Part shown: one piece after another, positions 47,305-58,418 of the stretch | How positions within the stretch are numbered: the first letter of the stretch is position 1 | Layout of the letters: every line of letters begins with the position of its first letter | NCBI RefSeq assembly: GCF_000208745.1 | Contig: NC_030859.1 | Location: 6,205,604 to 6,269,603, forward strand | Reading direction: 5' to 3' | From: Theobroma cacao | Taxonomy: Eukaryota > Streptophyta > Magnoliopsida > Malvales > Malvaceae | Length of the DNA: 64,000 nt | The notes under the pieces: model-generated | What the model was told of the DNA's origin: nothing | The model's input: the letters and a program-made list of their open reading frames with translations, nothing else | The model's database searches: none | Position numbers and translations under genes: made by a program

Positions 47305-48841
47305 TTTCCTTGTAACCAATTTTTTAACTTCTTTTAAGCAAAATTCAAAAAGGATTGCATCCCTTGACCTCCCAAGTCAATTCCAAACATCATTCAACCA
47401 AAACACATCTTCAAACATTTAATCCTTAGATCATTTTCTCAACACATGTCTCATCATCCAAACAATTCATATCAAACAATGAGATTGTAATATTCATATG
47501 TCATACTTTATGAAGTATACAATATGTGACATGCTCTTTTAATGATGTTTTCAAAACATGTTTCCAACACGTGATACAAAACATGAAATGCATGTGCAAA
47601 ACGTGACAAGGCACGTAAGTTCAAAATGTGGTGAGGCATGTGAATTTTAAAACGTGGTGAGGCATGTAGTTTCAAAACATGTTAAAGACATACAACCCAT
47701 CAAAACGTGACATGAAACGCAACAAAACATGTTAGGGACATGTAACCCATGCTAATTTTGATATTCAAAACATGTTATGAACATGTGAGTCACGGTGATG
47801 ATGCACTTATGATATGCTAAATATTTAAGCCATACAATGGCCATCCAAAACATACTAAGAGTATGTGATTTCATGTAAAATTCATGTAAATCATATTCTA
47901 GCTCACAAGCTAAATAATAAACAGTTAATACATGCTAAGACATGTAATCTCTTTACCATATTCTCTAAACATGCTACGACATATAACTCAAGCATCATCC
48001 ACAATCCAAAACTCAATTCACATTTGAAGAGCAAAAGCATTGAAAGGTTTACTCCCCACAAAACCATTTTTATACATATAGCATATATGCATTTTAGAAC
48101 CATATTCAGAACATGGTGACAATCATCATTTAACCCATAAAAATTTGGATTTTTATTAAAAGCATTCCTAATGCTATTCCAAATATGTTTATGTATTTAT
48201 ATATCAAAATACTTTTAAAAAGCCGTAACCACTCACCAATACGAAGCGTGCCTTTTTCTTTAACACTTTTCAATGAACACTCATCTTCTCCAAAAGCCAA
48301 CTTTTCCAACAACACTTATGCAAGATTAATCCTTTATTAATACCTTGTTCTTTAGGCATAACATTCATCGATGACCGTAAATCTTTTTTCCAACTTCTTC
48401 TCTCAACTTAAATCTAAAAATAAACAACTAAGATCCAACCTAACTATGAGTTATACTACAATGAGTGAGGGGTTTAAGCAACTTTACCTTAGTGAGCTTG
48501 AAAGTACCAAAACCACTCCAAAACCTAAGTTTTAAAGAGTAAAATCAATTTCAATGATCCATAATTTTTGGAAATCAAAACCCAAGGTTTAGATGTTTTT
48601 AAATGAGGAAACCTTACCTTTAGAAGTCTTGGAAATCAAAATCTGAACTTGGTTATGCTTTTAAAATGCTTGAATCCTTTAAATATGGTGAGGAAGAGAA
48701 TAGAGAGGAAAGAAAGAAAAGAGAGGCTGGGAAATAAAGTGCAAATGTTTTTTTAACCATTTAAGGCAAAGTCAGAGGTTGTTAGGGCTTAAATATTTGG
48801 AAAAAGTTTATTTTACCTTTATTTTTTCCAATCTGCTATGA

Positions 48842-48967
48842 AGGTATTGATACTTTTGGAGTAAGTATCAATACTTTTAATCTAGATTTGAAGGTATTGA
48901 GACTTGTTCATCTAGTCTCAATACTTCATTCATTAGATGCATTCTTGGGCTTTAAGTATCGATACTT
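48842..48967 (-). repeat. paired-palindrome cluster, family 5b (AAGTATCGATACTT)
   Basis: Centres lie at 48848.5/48869.5 and 48898.5/48919.5 (21 bp each), with a single perfect copy at 48954-48967. Core changes in one copy are complemented in its partner (TTGA with TCAA; TTGAGAC with GTCTCAA). Confidence 0.88.
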
Positions 48968-49167
48968 TTGATCCAAAATGCAGTTTTCAAGACCAAAACC
49001 AAGAAATTTGGTCCTTCATAAGTCCCAACTTATAAAGAAACTCATTTGGCAACCAAAGCACCCATTACTAGGTTGTAAATGTTCAAAAACATCATTTGAA
49101 ATCAAAATTTTACATGCTCACCAAGCTAAGTTACAATTTAATTTTTCTAAAAGGTTAGGGTTTCACA

Positions 49168-49190
49168 TTTTCTCCCCCTTTAAGAAAATT
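49168..49190 (-). other. polypurine tract of the gypsy element
   Basis: The minus strand reads CTTAAAGGGGGAGAAAATG up to the LTR start at 49167, a typical plus-strand primer site. Confidence 0.8.
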
Positions 49191-49199
49191 CATCCTAGA

Positions 49200-52100
49200 A
49201 TTTAATTCAAAGAGTTACTAAACTCAGTTATGAAGTAGATGTGGGCATTTTGTTCATATCTCATCTTCGGTTTCCTAAGTCACCTCCTTACTAGAGTGAT
49301 TATGCTAAAGAACTTTCATCGAAGCTACATCTTTCGAACGAAGTCTCTTGACTTGCCTATCTAAGATCTTTATTAGCATTTCCTTATATGACAAGTCATC
49401 TGTTAATTGAATCTCCTCATGTCAAATCACATGAGACTAATCGGGTTGTACTTATGGAGCATGGATACATGAAACACCGAGTGAATACTAGAAAGATCTA
49501 AGGGTAGAGCCAACCTATAAGCCACTAAACCAACTCTCTCTAAGATCTTAAAGGGTTCAATATACCTAGGGTTTAGCTTCCCTTTCTCACTGAATCTCAT
49601 AATTCCCTTGGTGAAACTCTTAAGAACACATGATCACTCACCTCAAACTCCAAGTCTCTACGCTTATGGTTGGCATAAGACTTTTGTCAACTCTAAGCAG
49701 TCAACATCCTCTCTCGAATCATTCGTATCTTGTTAGTGGCCTTTTGAACCATCCCGATCTAAGGAGTTTTTAGTCACCAATCTCAAACTAAACGATGGGT
49801 GACCTACACTTATGCTTGTACAAAGCCTCGTAAGGCACTATATCAATGCTAGCTTGATGACTATTATTATAAGAAAATTCCACCAAAGGCAAGTATCGAT
49901 CCTATATGACTCTAAAATCAACAACACAAGCTCGTAACATATCTTCCAAGGTTTGTATAGTTCTCTCAAAATGTCCATCTACTTGAGGGTGGAATGTCGT
50001 GTTGAAGTTAAGCTTAATTCCCAAAGCTTCCTAAAGTTTACCTCAAAATTGACTAGTGAATTATGTAGCTCTATCAAAGACTATGGTAATTGACACCTTG
50101 TGCAATGCCATAATCTCACCAATATACTGTCTCGCATACTGTACCGCTCCATAGATGGTTTTCACTAGTAGAAAGTGAGTGAACTTAGTCAATCTATCCA
50201 TAATCACTCAAACTCATATGAGGTAATCTTGTCATGAAATCCATTAAAATGTGCTCCCATTTCCATTCAGGCACAAGTAAAGGTTGTAGCAACTTTGTTG
50301 ATCTTTGATGCTCTAACTTTACCTGTTGCATACTAGAGACTTAGCCACAAACTTGGATACCTTTCTCTTTAAGCTTTCCCACCAATATACCTCTTTTAAA
50401 TCATGGTACATCTTGGTGGTTCCAAGGTGTATCACATAGGCAAATAAGTGTGCCTCCTATAAAGTCTCTCTCTTGAGATCGCTTATATTTAGCACATATA
50501 CTCTCATTCCATAGCAAAGTAAACCATCAAAGTCTCTACCAAATTATTGTCCTTTCCTTATTTGGGAATCTTCTAAGGCCTAGTCACTCATTCATCCTTA
50601 CCTTGGGTTTCCTTAATACGATCAAGTGACATTGACCTAACCCAAAAATGTGTTAATAAAGCATTAGTCTCATTGACCTCAAAGTGCAATCCCATGTCTC
50701 CAAGATCATGGATGTATTTTACCATTGGTTATATGGGCTAAACTTCCCATGGACTTTCAACTCAAAGCATCAGCCACCACATTGGCTTTGTTGAGATGAT
50801 ACAAGATTGTACAATCATAGTCTTGAGCAACCCCATCTATTTTCATTGCCTAAGGTTAAAATCTTGCTGCTTAAAAATCTACTTGAGGCTCTCATGATCT
50901 GTATAAATCTCACATGTTTCTTCATAGAGATAATACTTTCAAATCTTAAGTGCAAATACAATATTAGTCATCTCTAAATCATGTGTAAGGTAGTTTTGCT
51001 TGTGCCTTTTCAATTTTATCAAGGCATAAACTATCACTTTGCTGTGTTGCATCAACACACATCCTAAACCTACACATGAGGCATTGTAATAAACTTTGTA
51101 GTCATCCATGCTTTGCGATAGGCTAAGTATCGCTGTCAAAGTAAGACAAGCTTTGAGCTTCCTAAAGCTCTCCTCACATGCCTTGTTCAATTGAAATTTC
51201 ACATTTTTTTAAGTTAATCTAGTCATCGGTGCGGCAAGTCTAGAAAAGCCCATGATGAACCGTTGATAATATCGACTAATCCTAAAAAGCAACAAATCTT
51301 AGTCACTAAGGTTGGCCTTGGCCATTTCTCTACGATCTCAATTTTCTTTAGGTCCATTTTAGCTTTATCCTTGGAAATCACATGACCTAAGAAGATGTTG
51401 AGATGAGCCCTGCAGCCAATTGGGATTGATTGAGGCTTGATTTCAATCATGCAATAGTATCATTCATGTTGAATAATTAGAGGTTTTCTTTCATCAATAA
51501 GACATCAATTATAATGAGTTATAAGTTTAATTGGATGAAATCCATGAGATTAATATGCCTTGCAAGGAAACTGTAATGGGTTGCAGTTATGAGATTCCTA
51601 TGCATCAAAGCATAATCTCAAAATGTTTTTGGCTAATGTATTATTGAGACTGGACATCAATAATGCTTAAAGACTAGTATATTCTATGTTCTTTACTTTG
51701 GAAGTAAGCAATCGATCTTATAGATTGAAGTATAGAGATACTTGGAACTAAAATATAGGTGCTTGCCTAGGAGAGCAAGTTCATTGAACATGACTCGCCA
51801 TGAGAAGTGCATTTGGTAATACACTCTAATGTCTATGCAACACTTTTCATGTTCAGTTGTGTAAATACTCCTTAGACTTGAGACACCAAGTTGTCTTATG
51901 TGTGGAGTGCGATGCTTTGATTTCATCCCTACAAGTGCCTAACCAAGGATGCCAAAATAAGTTGCTTTTGGGTATAGTATGAAGTATGTGAAGGCAAATG
52001 AGTGGTCAAGATAGGAATCATCACCTCAAGTGTTTTAAAGGACATATCCTATCAGTTCTTGGTTAACATTAGCTTATTGAAGTCTTTGACCAAGGTGACA

Positions 52101-53990
52101 TAGAGATTATGAAAAAAGTTTCATAACTCTTTATAAAGCTAATGTTATAATTGCAGAAACAAATATGGATGTCAATAAAAGTAGACACTATAGCAAGCTC
52201 TTATCATCTCCGGGATATATGATGAGGGAATGAATTACACTAATAGACTGTATACTGAAAGGTTGTCAAAGAACGCTTTGACTCTCCTAACAATTGGGTG
52301 GCCATGATGCATTGCTAGATGCCAATCTTGGTCTATGGAATTGATTATATAATAATTGATTGAAATTTATATTAATCAATTAAGTCATTAATCAATTTCA
52401 TTGCCAACATGTTGGGAACCTAATAGATCACACAATTATTGCATTTGAATTAAATTGGGAGAGAGATGATTTAAGTTACACTTAAATCACATGCTAGGTA
52501 ATTAACTTCTATAAACTTAATTAAAAGAGTTTAATTAAGTTTTAGACATAATTATAAATAGTTATAATTATAAGACCTTGATTGCAAAATATAAAGGAAA
52601 TTAATTTTGATTTTAATTTCCAAGGACTTAATCAAAAGAGTTTAATTAAGTAATGGGCCCAATATTATAATGTGTTATAATATTGAGGGCTTAATTGTAA
52701 ACTTGAAGTTATTTTAACCTAACTATATAAGTTATCTTTTAATATTTTCCATATGAGAGTTTTTCACAATTGAAGAAAATATAATTTTTGTCAAAACAGA
52801 AAAACTTTTTCTTTCCTTGCCACCACTCCCTTTGTGTGAAAGAGAAATTTGCTTATGAAGCAATTTTCGAAAAAAGCTCGACCAAGATTGTGAAAAAGAA
52901 GAAAAGGACAATTGTTGTCCTCTTTACTAGCACAAAGTATCATTAAAAACTCCTTCCTTTGTTAAAGGTTCAAGTGCAATCGTGTGTACTACCATTTGAG
53001 GCCAAGCACTTGATTGGCTAGGGTTTTTGCTCTTTGTGGTGTTCACGAGATTGCTTCGGGAAGTGCCATTATGATTATGAAATTACTTGGCACGGTAACT
53101 TTCTAAATAATAATTTATTTTGTACTTTTATGTGTTAAATATCACCAAAGTGATCCATGGGTGGAGGCATGATTTTGTTGTTTAGTTATATAGTTTTAAG
53201 TTTCTCTCCGCTATGTATTTTGAGCATGCTGTCCATAGCCAAACCCATCATAAGATAATGCTATCAAGCCAAAACTCACACTTAAGAACTTGGCATGCAA
53301 CTAATGCTTTTTCAACACTTAAAGTATAATCTTGAGATGTTGCTCATGTTCCTCCTTACTTCTTAAGTGCACCAAAATGTGATCAATGAATACCACCACA
53401 AAGCTATCTAAGTATTGTTTGAACACCTGATTCATCATATCCATGAAAGCTGCTACGGCCTTCGCAAGACCAAAGGACATACCAAGAACTCATAATGTAT
53501 GTACTTAGTTTGGAAGGCAATCTTAGGCACATGCTTCTGCTTAATCCTCAACTAGTGGTAATTGGAACACAGATCAATCTTGGAGAAATAATGAGCTCCA
53601 TGCAATTGGTCAAACTAGTCATATATGTATGGAAGGGGATATTTGTTTTTGATTGTTACCTTGTCTAGTTGTTCATAATCAACACACAACTTGAGTAATC
53701 TAACTTTTTGCTTCACGAATAGGACTAGTGCACTCCATGGTGACAAACTAAGGTGTATGAAACCTTTATCCAATAGGTCAATCAATTGATCCTTGGGCTC
53801 CTTGAGCTCTGTTGAGCCATACGATATGGTGCTATAGATATAGGTTTAGTATCATGCACCAATTCGATACAAAACTCAACCTTTGATTCTGAGAGCAAAC
53901 TTGATAATTCATTTAGAAACACATCAGAGAACTATCCAACAATTGGCACATCAATCATCTTACCTGTTTCCATTTGGGTATTTATGACCA
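49200..53990 (-). pseudogene. Ty3-gypsy pol (RT, RNase H, integrase), interrupted
   Basis: Read leftward from about 53990: '[20 protein letters not shown]' (pol start, near 53850), RT with 'YLDSFVVVFIDHILVH' (near 53390), then a break at about 53240 where repeat D is inserted. RT resumes near 51450 with 'GHVISKDKAKMDLKKIEIVEKWPRP'. Next come RNase H ('[23 protein letters not shown]', about 51080), integrase ('HPQVDGHFERTIQTLEDMLRACVVDF', about 49950) and the C-terminal 'KILDRQVKRLRSKDV' (49350). The RT catalytic box normally reads FIDD; here it is FIDH (53379-53390). There are many stops. Gag and protease are absent: pol is followed directly by LTR-like sequence near 53996. Confidence 0.9.
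51468..53230 (-). repeat. unclassified 1.8-kb repeat D, copy 2
   Basis: Reverse-orientation relative of 30905-32740, inserted into the gypsy RT between 'FLSVSFGL' and 'GHVISK'. The plus strand could run TGTTGAATAATT (51468) to TTTGAGCA (53226), i.e. TG...CA as in an LTR, but no clear target duplication is visible. The short open frame at 51693-51926 is not a recognisable protein. Confidence 0.65.
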
Positions 53991-53995
53991 CCTAT

Positions 53996-55198
53996 CGTAA
54001 CCTAAATTCGGGGGTCCGTGACCGACACATGGAATAAACAAATAAACCGCCTATCCCTAGCAAGCCTTTAACCAACATTCAAGCAATTATAACCACACGA
54101 AATCCCTAGAAATTTGTATTTCATTGTATATATATGTGCAAATGCTCAACCAAGTAATTTTGAAAAGTTACATGCATTCATGTGCGTTCACAAGTTCTAT
54201 AACCTTTCCAACAAAGCTATAAGATTGTAATTTGTAAACATAAGCGGAATCATAATTACAAATCCTTTGATCATCTATTGCCATCCATTGGCCAAATATG
54301 AGCATGTATTTGCAAATATAAAATTAAATGTAAAATAAGACACGACCAGTAGAGTGACATAGCTCAAGATAAGTATGTACGAGATGCCTTCTTGATGACC
54401 TACCAAGTGTGACGAACAGGGGACTCCACAAGTACACCACCAAAAGATCTATTAATCTGTAAACAAAATAATCCATGTGTGTGAGCTGTAAAATCTCAGT
54501 GATACAAAACGGGGAAGGGGAACAAGCTAAATGGAAAAGTAGTTCATAAATGAAGTTCAAAAGATTATGCAAATTTCAAATAGTACATTAACAATAGCCT
54601 CATAAAGTAAATAAGAGTTCTCAACCTCAATTTTACAATCAAGGACTAAATAATCAAAATAGTGTTCACAACATTGCTAGGATCGGCCCACTAAGGGTGA
54701 AAGGTCGATCCTTTCTAAAACAAAACCTTGTTCATGGGTTTTGATGGCTAGGGATCAACCTTTTATAAGAGTCTATCCTACACTTTTAGTTTTCCAATCC
54801 AATCACATTTACACCCAACATGATCCAATTTTCTAACTTACACCCCTTCAAGGTATAACTTATTTTTAAAAATGATTTAAATAAATAATTCAAAAGTCTA
54901 ATGGTACATACAAGGTAATTCAACCATAACACAAGTATAATATTTCATCATCATCAACAAAGTTCATACACAATTTTCAAACATTCTAATTATGTACCGA
55001 ACACAATGAAGTGTAAATCCTAATATGGTGTTAAGCTTATGAAGCCTATACATCAACCATAATAATAATATAATCCAATAATCAAATAATCCAAACGTGC
55101 AAAGGCACTTACCTAAACATACAAAGACATGTATCAAAACATGTGTGGAAATGGGAGTCGTGTATGCAAGGCATTTTTATGACTCCCGATATGCTACG
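53996..55198 (-). repeat. gypsy-like LTR fragment
   Basis: It starts with 'aacctaaattcgggggtccgtgaccgacac', comparable to the end of the 46440-49167 LTR, and also shares 'aaaatctcartgataca / agtagaaacgg' and 'ggggaacaa[a/g]' (54505-54540 against 46905-46945). It could be the 5' LTR of the neighbouring pol or a separate insertion. A palindromic pair centred on TCGG/TCGA lies at 54684.5 and 54706.5 (22 bp). Confidence 0.6.
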
Positions 55199-55745
55199 TG
55201 TAGACACCTTATTTTTTTCGAGCTTGATTTCTTTTATTTTATCTTATTTTATTATTTTTGTTCTTTTGCTTTCATTTATTGTTGTTTCTTTATGTGTGTG
55301 CTTACTCATTTTTAATGAGGCTTAAAGATTTAATGGGTCTATGACTTAATTTATCAACTAGGCTACAAGCCCAATTTTCATAAAAAATAAATAAATAAAT
55401 AAATAAAATAACAAGGAAAGGTCAGCTATCATGGTAATCAACCTTTCCTCCTTTTCCCAAATTTCTAAAATTTCTCCACAAAATCCCTGAAATTGATCCT
55501 AATAAAATAAAATCAAATCAAATCAAATAAATCTAATTTGAAGGGATTTGCAATTAAATGGAAGTTTTTAAGAAAACACCTACAAATACTTAAAAAAAAT
55601 GCAATAATATAGGAAGAGGTTTTTTTTGAGCTGCATAAAAAAAAGAAAATAAAATAAAAAAGGAGGCGTTTCTACTTGTTGAGAAAAGAAAGAAAAAACT
55701 TAGGCTAGAAAAGAAGAGTTTCTCTAGGTTTTCTTTTTTTTTTAA
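55199..55745 (+). repeat. possible LTR fragment (TGTAGACACC start)
   Basis: TGTAGACACC at 55199 is a common gypsy LTR start in eudicots. What follows is low-complexity, non-coding DNA rich in AAATAAAT (55386-55410) and A/G tracts. The assignment is tentative; the short frames at 55097-55325 have no recognisable domain. Confidence 0.35.
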
Positions 55746-55754
55746 AGAAATGAA

Positions 55755-56160
55755 GTGTTGTTAATTTAGTACACGCAAGTATATGTATCGAACAAGTAAT
55801 ATAGACAGTAAATACAAAATCGTATCCTATAGGGGTTTGCTCCTAATTGTTCACTAAGTATTAAAATTATGACAAATCAATCTTATTCAAGTAATTCAAT
55901 TTGGTAAACAATTAATTAAAATTAAATTCAATCAAAAACTAAACTGATTAACGAAAAATAAAAATTCACTAGAAAAGGCAATAGATTAAAACCTAGGATT
56001 ATGGGTTTATTCAACACTTCATTTGACATTCGATTCTCTCAATATTTACATTCATGGGTAGTTTTGCTAACCTAGAATCCAAACCTATGCATAAGTCTCC
56101 ATCGAAATGCTTGTACAAATACCAAATTTAATTGGGTCACTTTATGCTTATAATAATTAA
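55755..56160 (-). repeat. Athila/Tat-like LTR end, copy 1
   Basis: Direct repeat of 57062-57440, about 90% similar by eye ('atcgtatccyayagggrtttgctcctaattg', 'acctaggattatgggttyattcaa'). On the minus strand it is the 3' end of an Athila/Tat-type LTR. Confidence 0.8.
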
Positions 56161-56264
56161 TTAAATAAAGTTCATTAAGGTAGTGTTCTAATTTGGCTAT
56201 ATATGGCATTTAGGCATATGTCTACCTTAATCGTGAATCAAATCACCTAAGTGATATGAACATC

Positions 56265-57038
56265 TTAATCTTGAATTTGCTTACTAGGAAGATTCTTTTG
56301 ATCTACTTGATCTCCATCATCTACCACATTTTTGCCATTTACCTCATCAAAATGCTTACCATATTCTTCTCCTCTAGGATTAGGCTCAATGTCATTTGGT
56401 AAAATTTCTTGAGCCCTATTGTTGATGTCATTAATAAGTTGACTCACACGTGTCTCAATATTTCTTGTTGAAGATTCGTTGCGTTGAATGACTACATTCA
56501 TATTTGCCATGTGTTGCATAAACATCTCTTTCAAAGTTGGCTTCTTCTCAAGTATAGAGGCTCTAACTTGTGACTGAAAACAATTATGGTAAATAGGTTA
56601 TGATGAATATGTAGGACCTTGATCATGACTCTATGAAAAATTTGGGTGATTCCACCCTGAGTTGTAATTGTTGGAGTATGAATTGTTTTGCTGCCCATTG
56701 AAGCTTCTATCAAATTGCATTGATTCATAATACGTTGGGCAGCAATTATTGGAATGCTTATCTCCACAAAGCTCACATGTTACAAAAACACTTTGAAAAA
56801 CATTAACACCCCAAGTGTTAATATTTTGAGACAAAGCATCTACTTGGGTGGTCAAAGTACTAATTACATTTAATTCATACTCACTAGCAACTCTTCTAGG
56901 CATAAATTGTTCAGATGGCCATTGATAGTTATAATAATTCATCACCTCAACCAAAAGTACCTGAAAAACAAACAAAAAAAAAACTCGAATTAAGATCAAT
57001 CTGTGAATATTAATATTAGCAAAATAAATAGGAAACAC
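56265..57038 (-). pseudogene. Athila/Tat-like gag C-terminal part
   Basis: Two overlapping frames read leftward. The first (57038-56631) carries 'YELNVISTLTTQVDAL', a Cys-rich knuckle-like 'CELCGDKHSNNCCPTYYESMQF' and 'QQNNSYSNNYNSGWNHPNFS', a signature of Athila/Tat gag. The second (56534-56265) carries 'MANMNVVIQRNESSTRNIETRVSQL' and 'NNRAQEILPNDIEPNPRGEE', also standard for this gag. A stop near 56631 and a frame change split them. The normal N-terminal half is missing: the gag begins just after the LTR/primer-binding region. Confidence 0.85.
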
Positions 57039-57039
57039 A

Positions 57040-57062
57040 AATTCCCGGCAACAACGTAAAAA
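57040..57062 (-). other. degenerate primer-binding region of the Athila/Tat-like element
   Basis: The minus strand reads TTTTTACGTTGTTGCCGGGAA. This is a decayed version of the TTTTTGGCGCCGTTGCCGGGGA string that follows the LTR in plant Athila/Tat elements (tRNA-Asp type). Confidence 0.7.
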
Positions 57063-57440
57063 CTTGTTGTCAATTTAGTTCACACAAGTATACGCATTGA
57101 ACAAGTAATATAGATAGTAAGTCCAAAATCGTATCCCACAGGGATTTGCTCCTAATTGTTCACTAAATACTAAAATTATGATAGATCAATCTTATTCAAG
57201 TAACTCAATTTTGTAGGCAATTAATTAAAACTAAATTCAATCAAAAACTAAACTAATTAGTGAAAACTAAAAATTCATTAGAAAAAAGAAACAGATTAAA
57301 ACCTAGGATTATGGGTTCATTCAATACTTAATTTGACATTCGTTTCTCTTAATATTTACATTCATGGGTAGTTTTGCTAACCTAGAATCTAAACCTATGC
57401 ACAAGTCTCCATCAAAATGTTTGTACAAATACCTAACTAA
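57062..57440 (-). repeat. Athila/Tat-like LTR end, copy 2
   Basis: Lies upstream (minus strand) of the gag and primer-binding remnant, so it is the 3' end of the 5' LTR. It is the partner of 55755-56160. At 57440 it meets an LTR fragment in the opposite orientation. Confidence 0.8.
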
Positions 57441-57444
57441 CAAC

Positions 57445-58418
57445 TTTATTATATAGAGTTATTTAGCCACATCTTGGGATGTTAATGTAGCTAAGTCCTT
57501 ATGTTTTAAGTAGTTTTTAAACAGTTTTTATGTTTTTAGTTGATTAGTTTAAACCATGTTAATTTAGTCTAATTCAAGTGATTCTAGTTTATTTTCATGT
57601 TGCAAGTCCTATTTTAAGCCAATGTTGATTTAGTCCTTGTGTCTGCAAGTTTTCAGGTGCATAAAGTTAAATGGTGATGAACTATGCAAATGGGACTAAG
57701 TGTAGATTTTCACTAAACATGTTATGGTAATTTGAACTTAACTCAAGCTACAGAGATTCAATCAACATAATTTTTAGACCATAGGAAATCTAAGAGGTAG
57801 ACCTACAACTTTCATGTTTACCATTTTACCCAAATCAACCTCAAGGTAGGAGAAACTTACATTTCAAGATGAGGTACTACAATAGTTCGCACAAAGGAAG
57901 CACAAGTAGTAGCATCGTGGCCAAAAAGCACTCAATGTTGTGGTGTCCAAAGAAGAAGTAGCATCTCCATACAAAAACCCGAGAGCTTGATGCTTCAGTG
58001 GCCAAGGAGAAGCATCATGGTGCCCATGGAGCAATGTAGCGATGCCCATGGAGCAAGGTCGTAATGTTCTGATGTGGATTATGAAATCATAGCCAATCAA
58101 GAATGAGTTTTAAGGGTTTTCTATAGGCTATAAATATGTGATTTTCAGCAGTTGAGAGGGGCTTCAAAGAGTGAATGAATGGTAGGTTTTGAGAGAAAAG
58201 AAAAATGCTCTCCAATAGAGAAACGAGAAGAAATCGAAGGCAATCAAAGATTGAGAATCGAAAAAGGCTTTGATATTCCTTTTACTCTTCATTTCTTTCT
58301 TGTTCTTTTGTTGTAGAAATGATCTTTTCTTTTGAAATGATTATGTCTGTTGTAGAAAAAATAATGAACTAAATTTGTTTTCTAGGATTATCGGTTATTT
58401 CGGATTGCTTGCACATGA
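57445..58418 (+). repeat. Athila/Tat-like LTR fragment, plus orientation
   Basis: Non-coding sequence sharing 'tagctaagtccttatgttttaa' and the general layout of 16740-17100. Around 57890-58060 short repeated blocks (gcatcrtggtgcc / gcgatgccc) hint at a degenerate palindrome cluster. Confidence 0.5.

Larger units (their letters stand above)
46440..49167 (-). repeat. Ty3-gypsy 3' LTR (2.7 kb) of a second gypsy family
   Basis: On the minus strand it starts TGTGAAACCCTAACC at 49167, directly after a purine tract, with the pol C-terminus upstream at 49.2-49.4 kb. It probably ends at 46440. The left-end sequence ('taatttcgggttcacaatcggcac') resembles the LTR end near 54000. It contains two palindrome clusters, at 47137-47304 and 48842-48967. 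Confidence 0.82.

Noticed and set aside
47581..47790. Repeated 'aaaacatg / aaaacgtg' blocks that might look like a CRISPR-like array
   Set aside because: The spacing is irregular and the units are short. This is a plant LTR and CRISPR arrays are prokaryotic.
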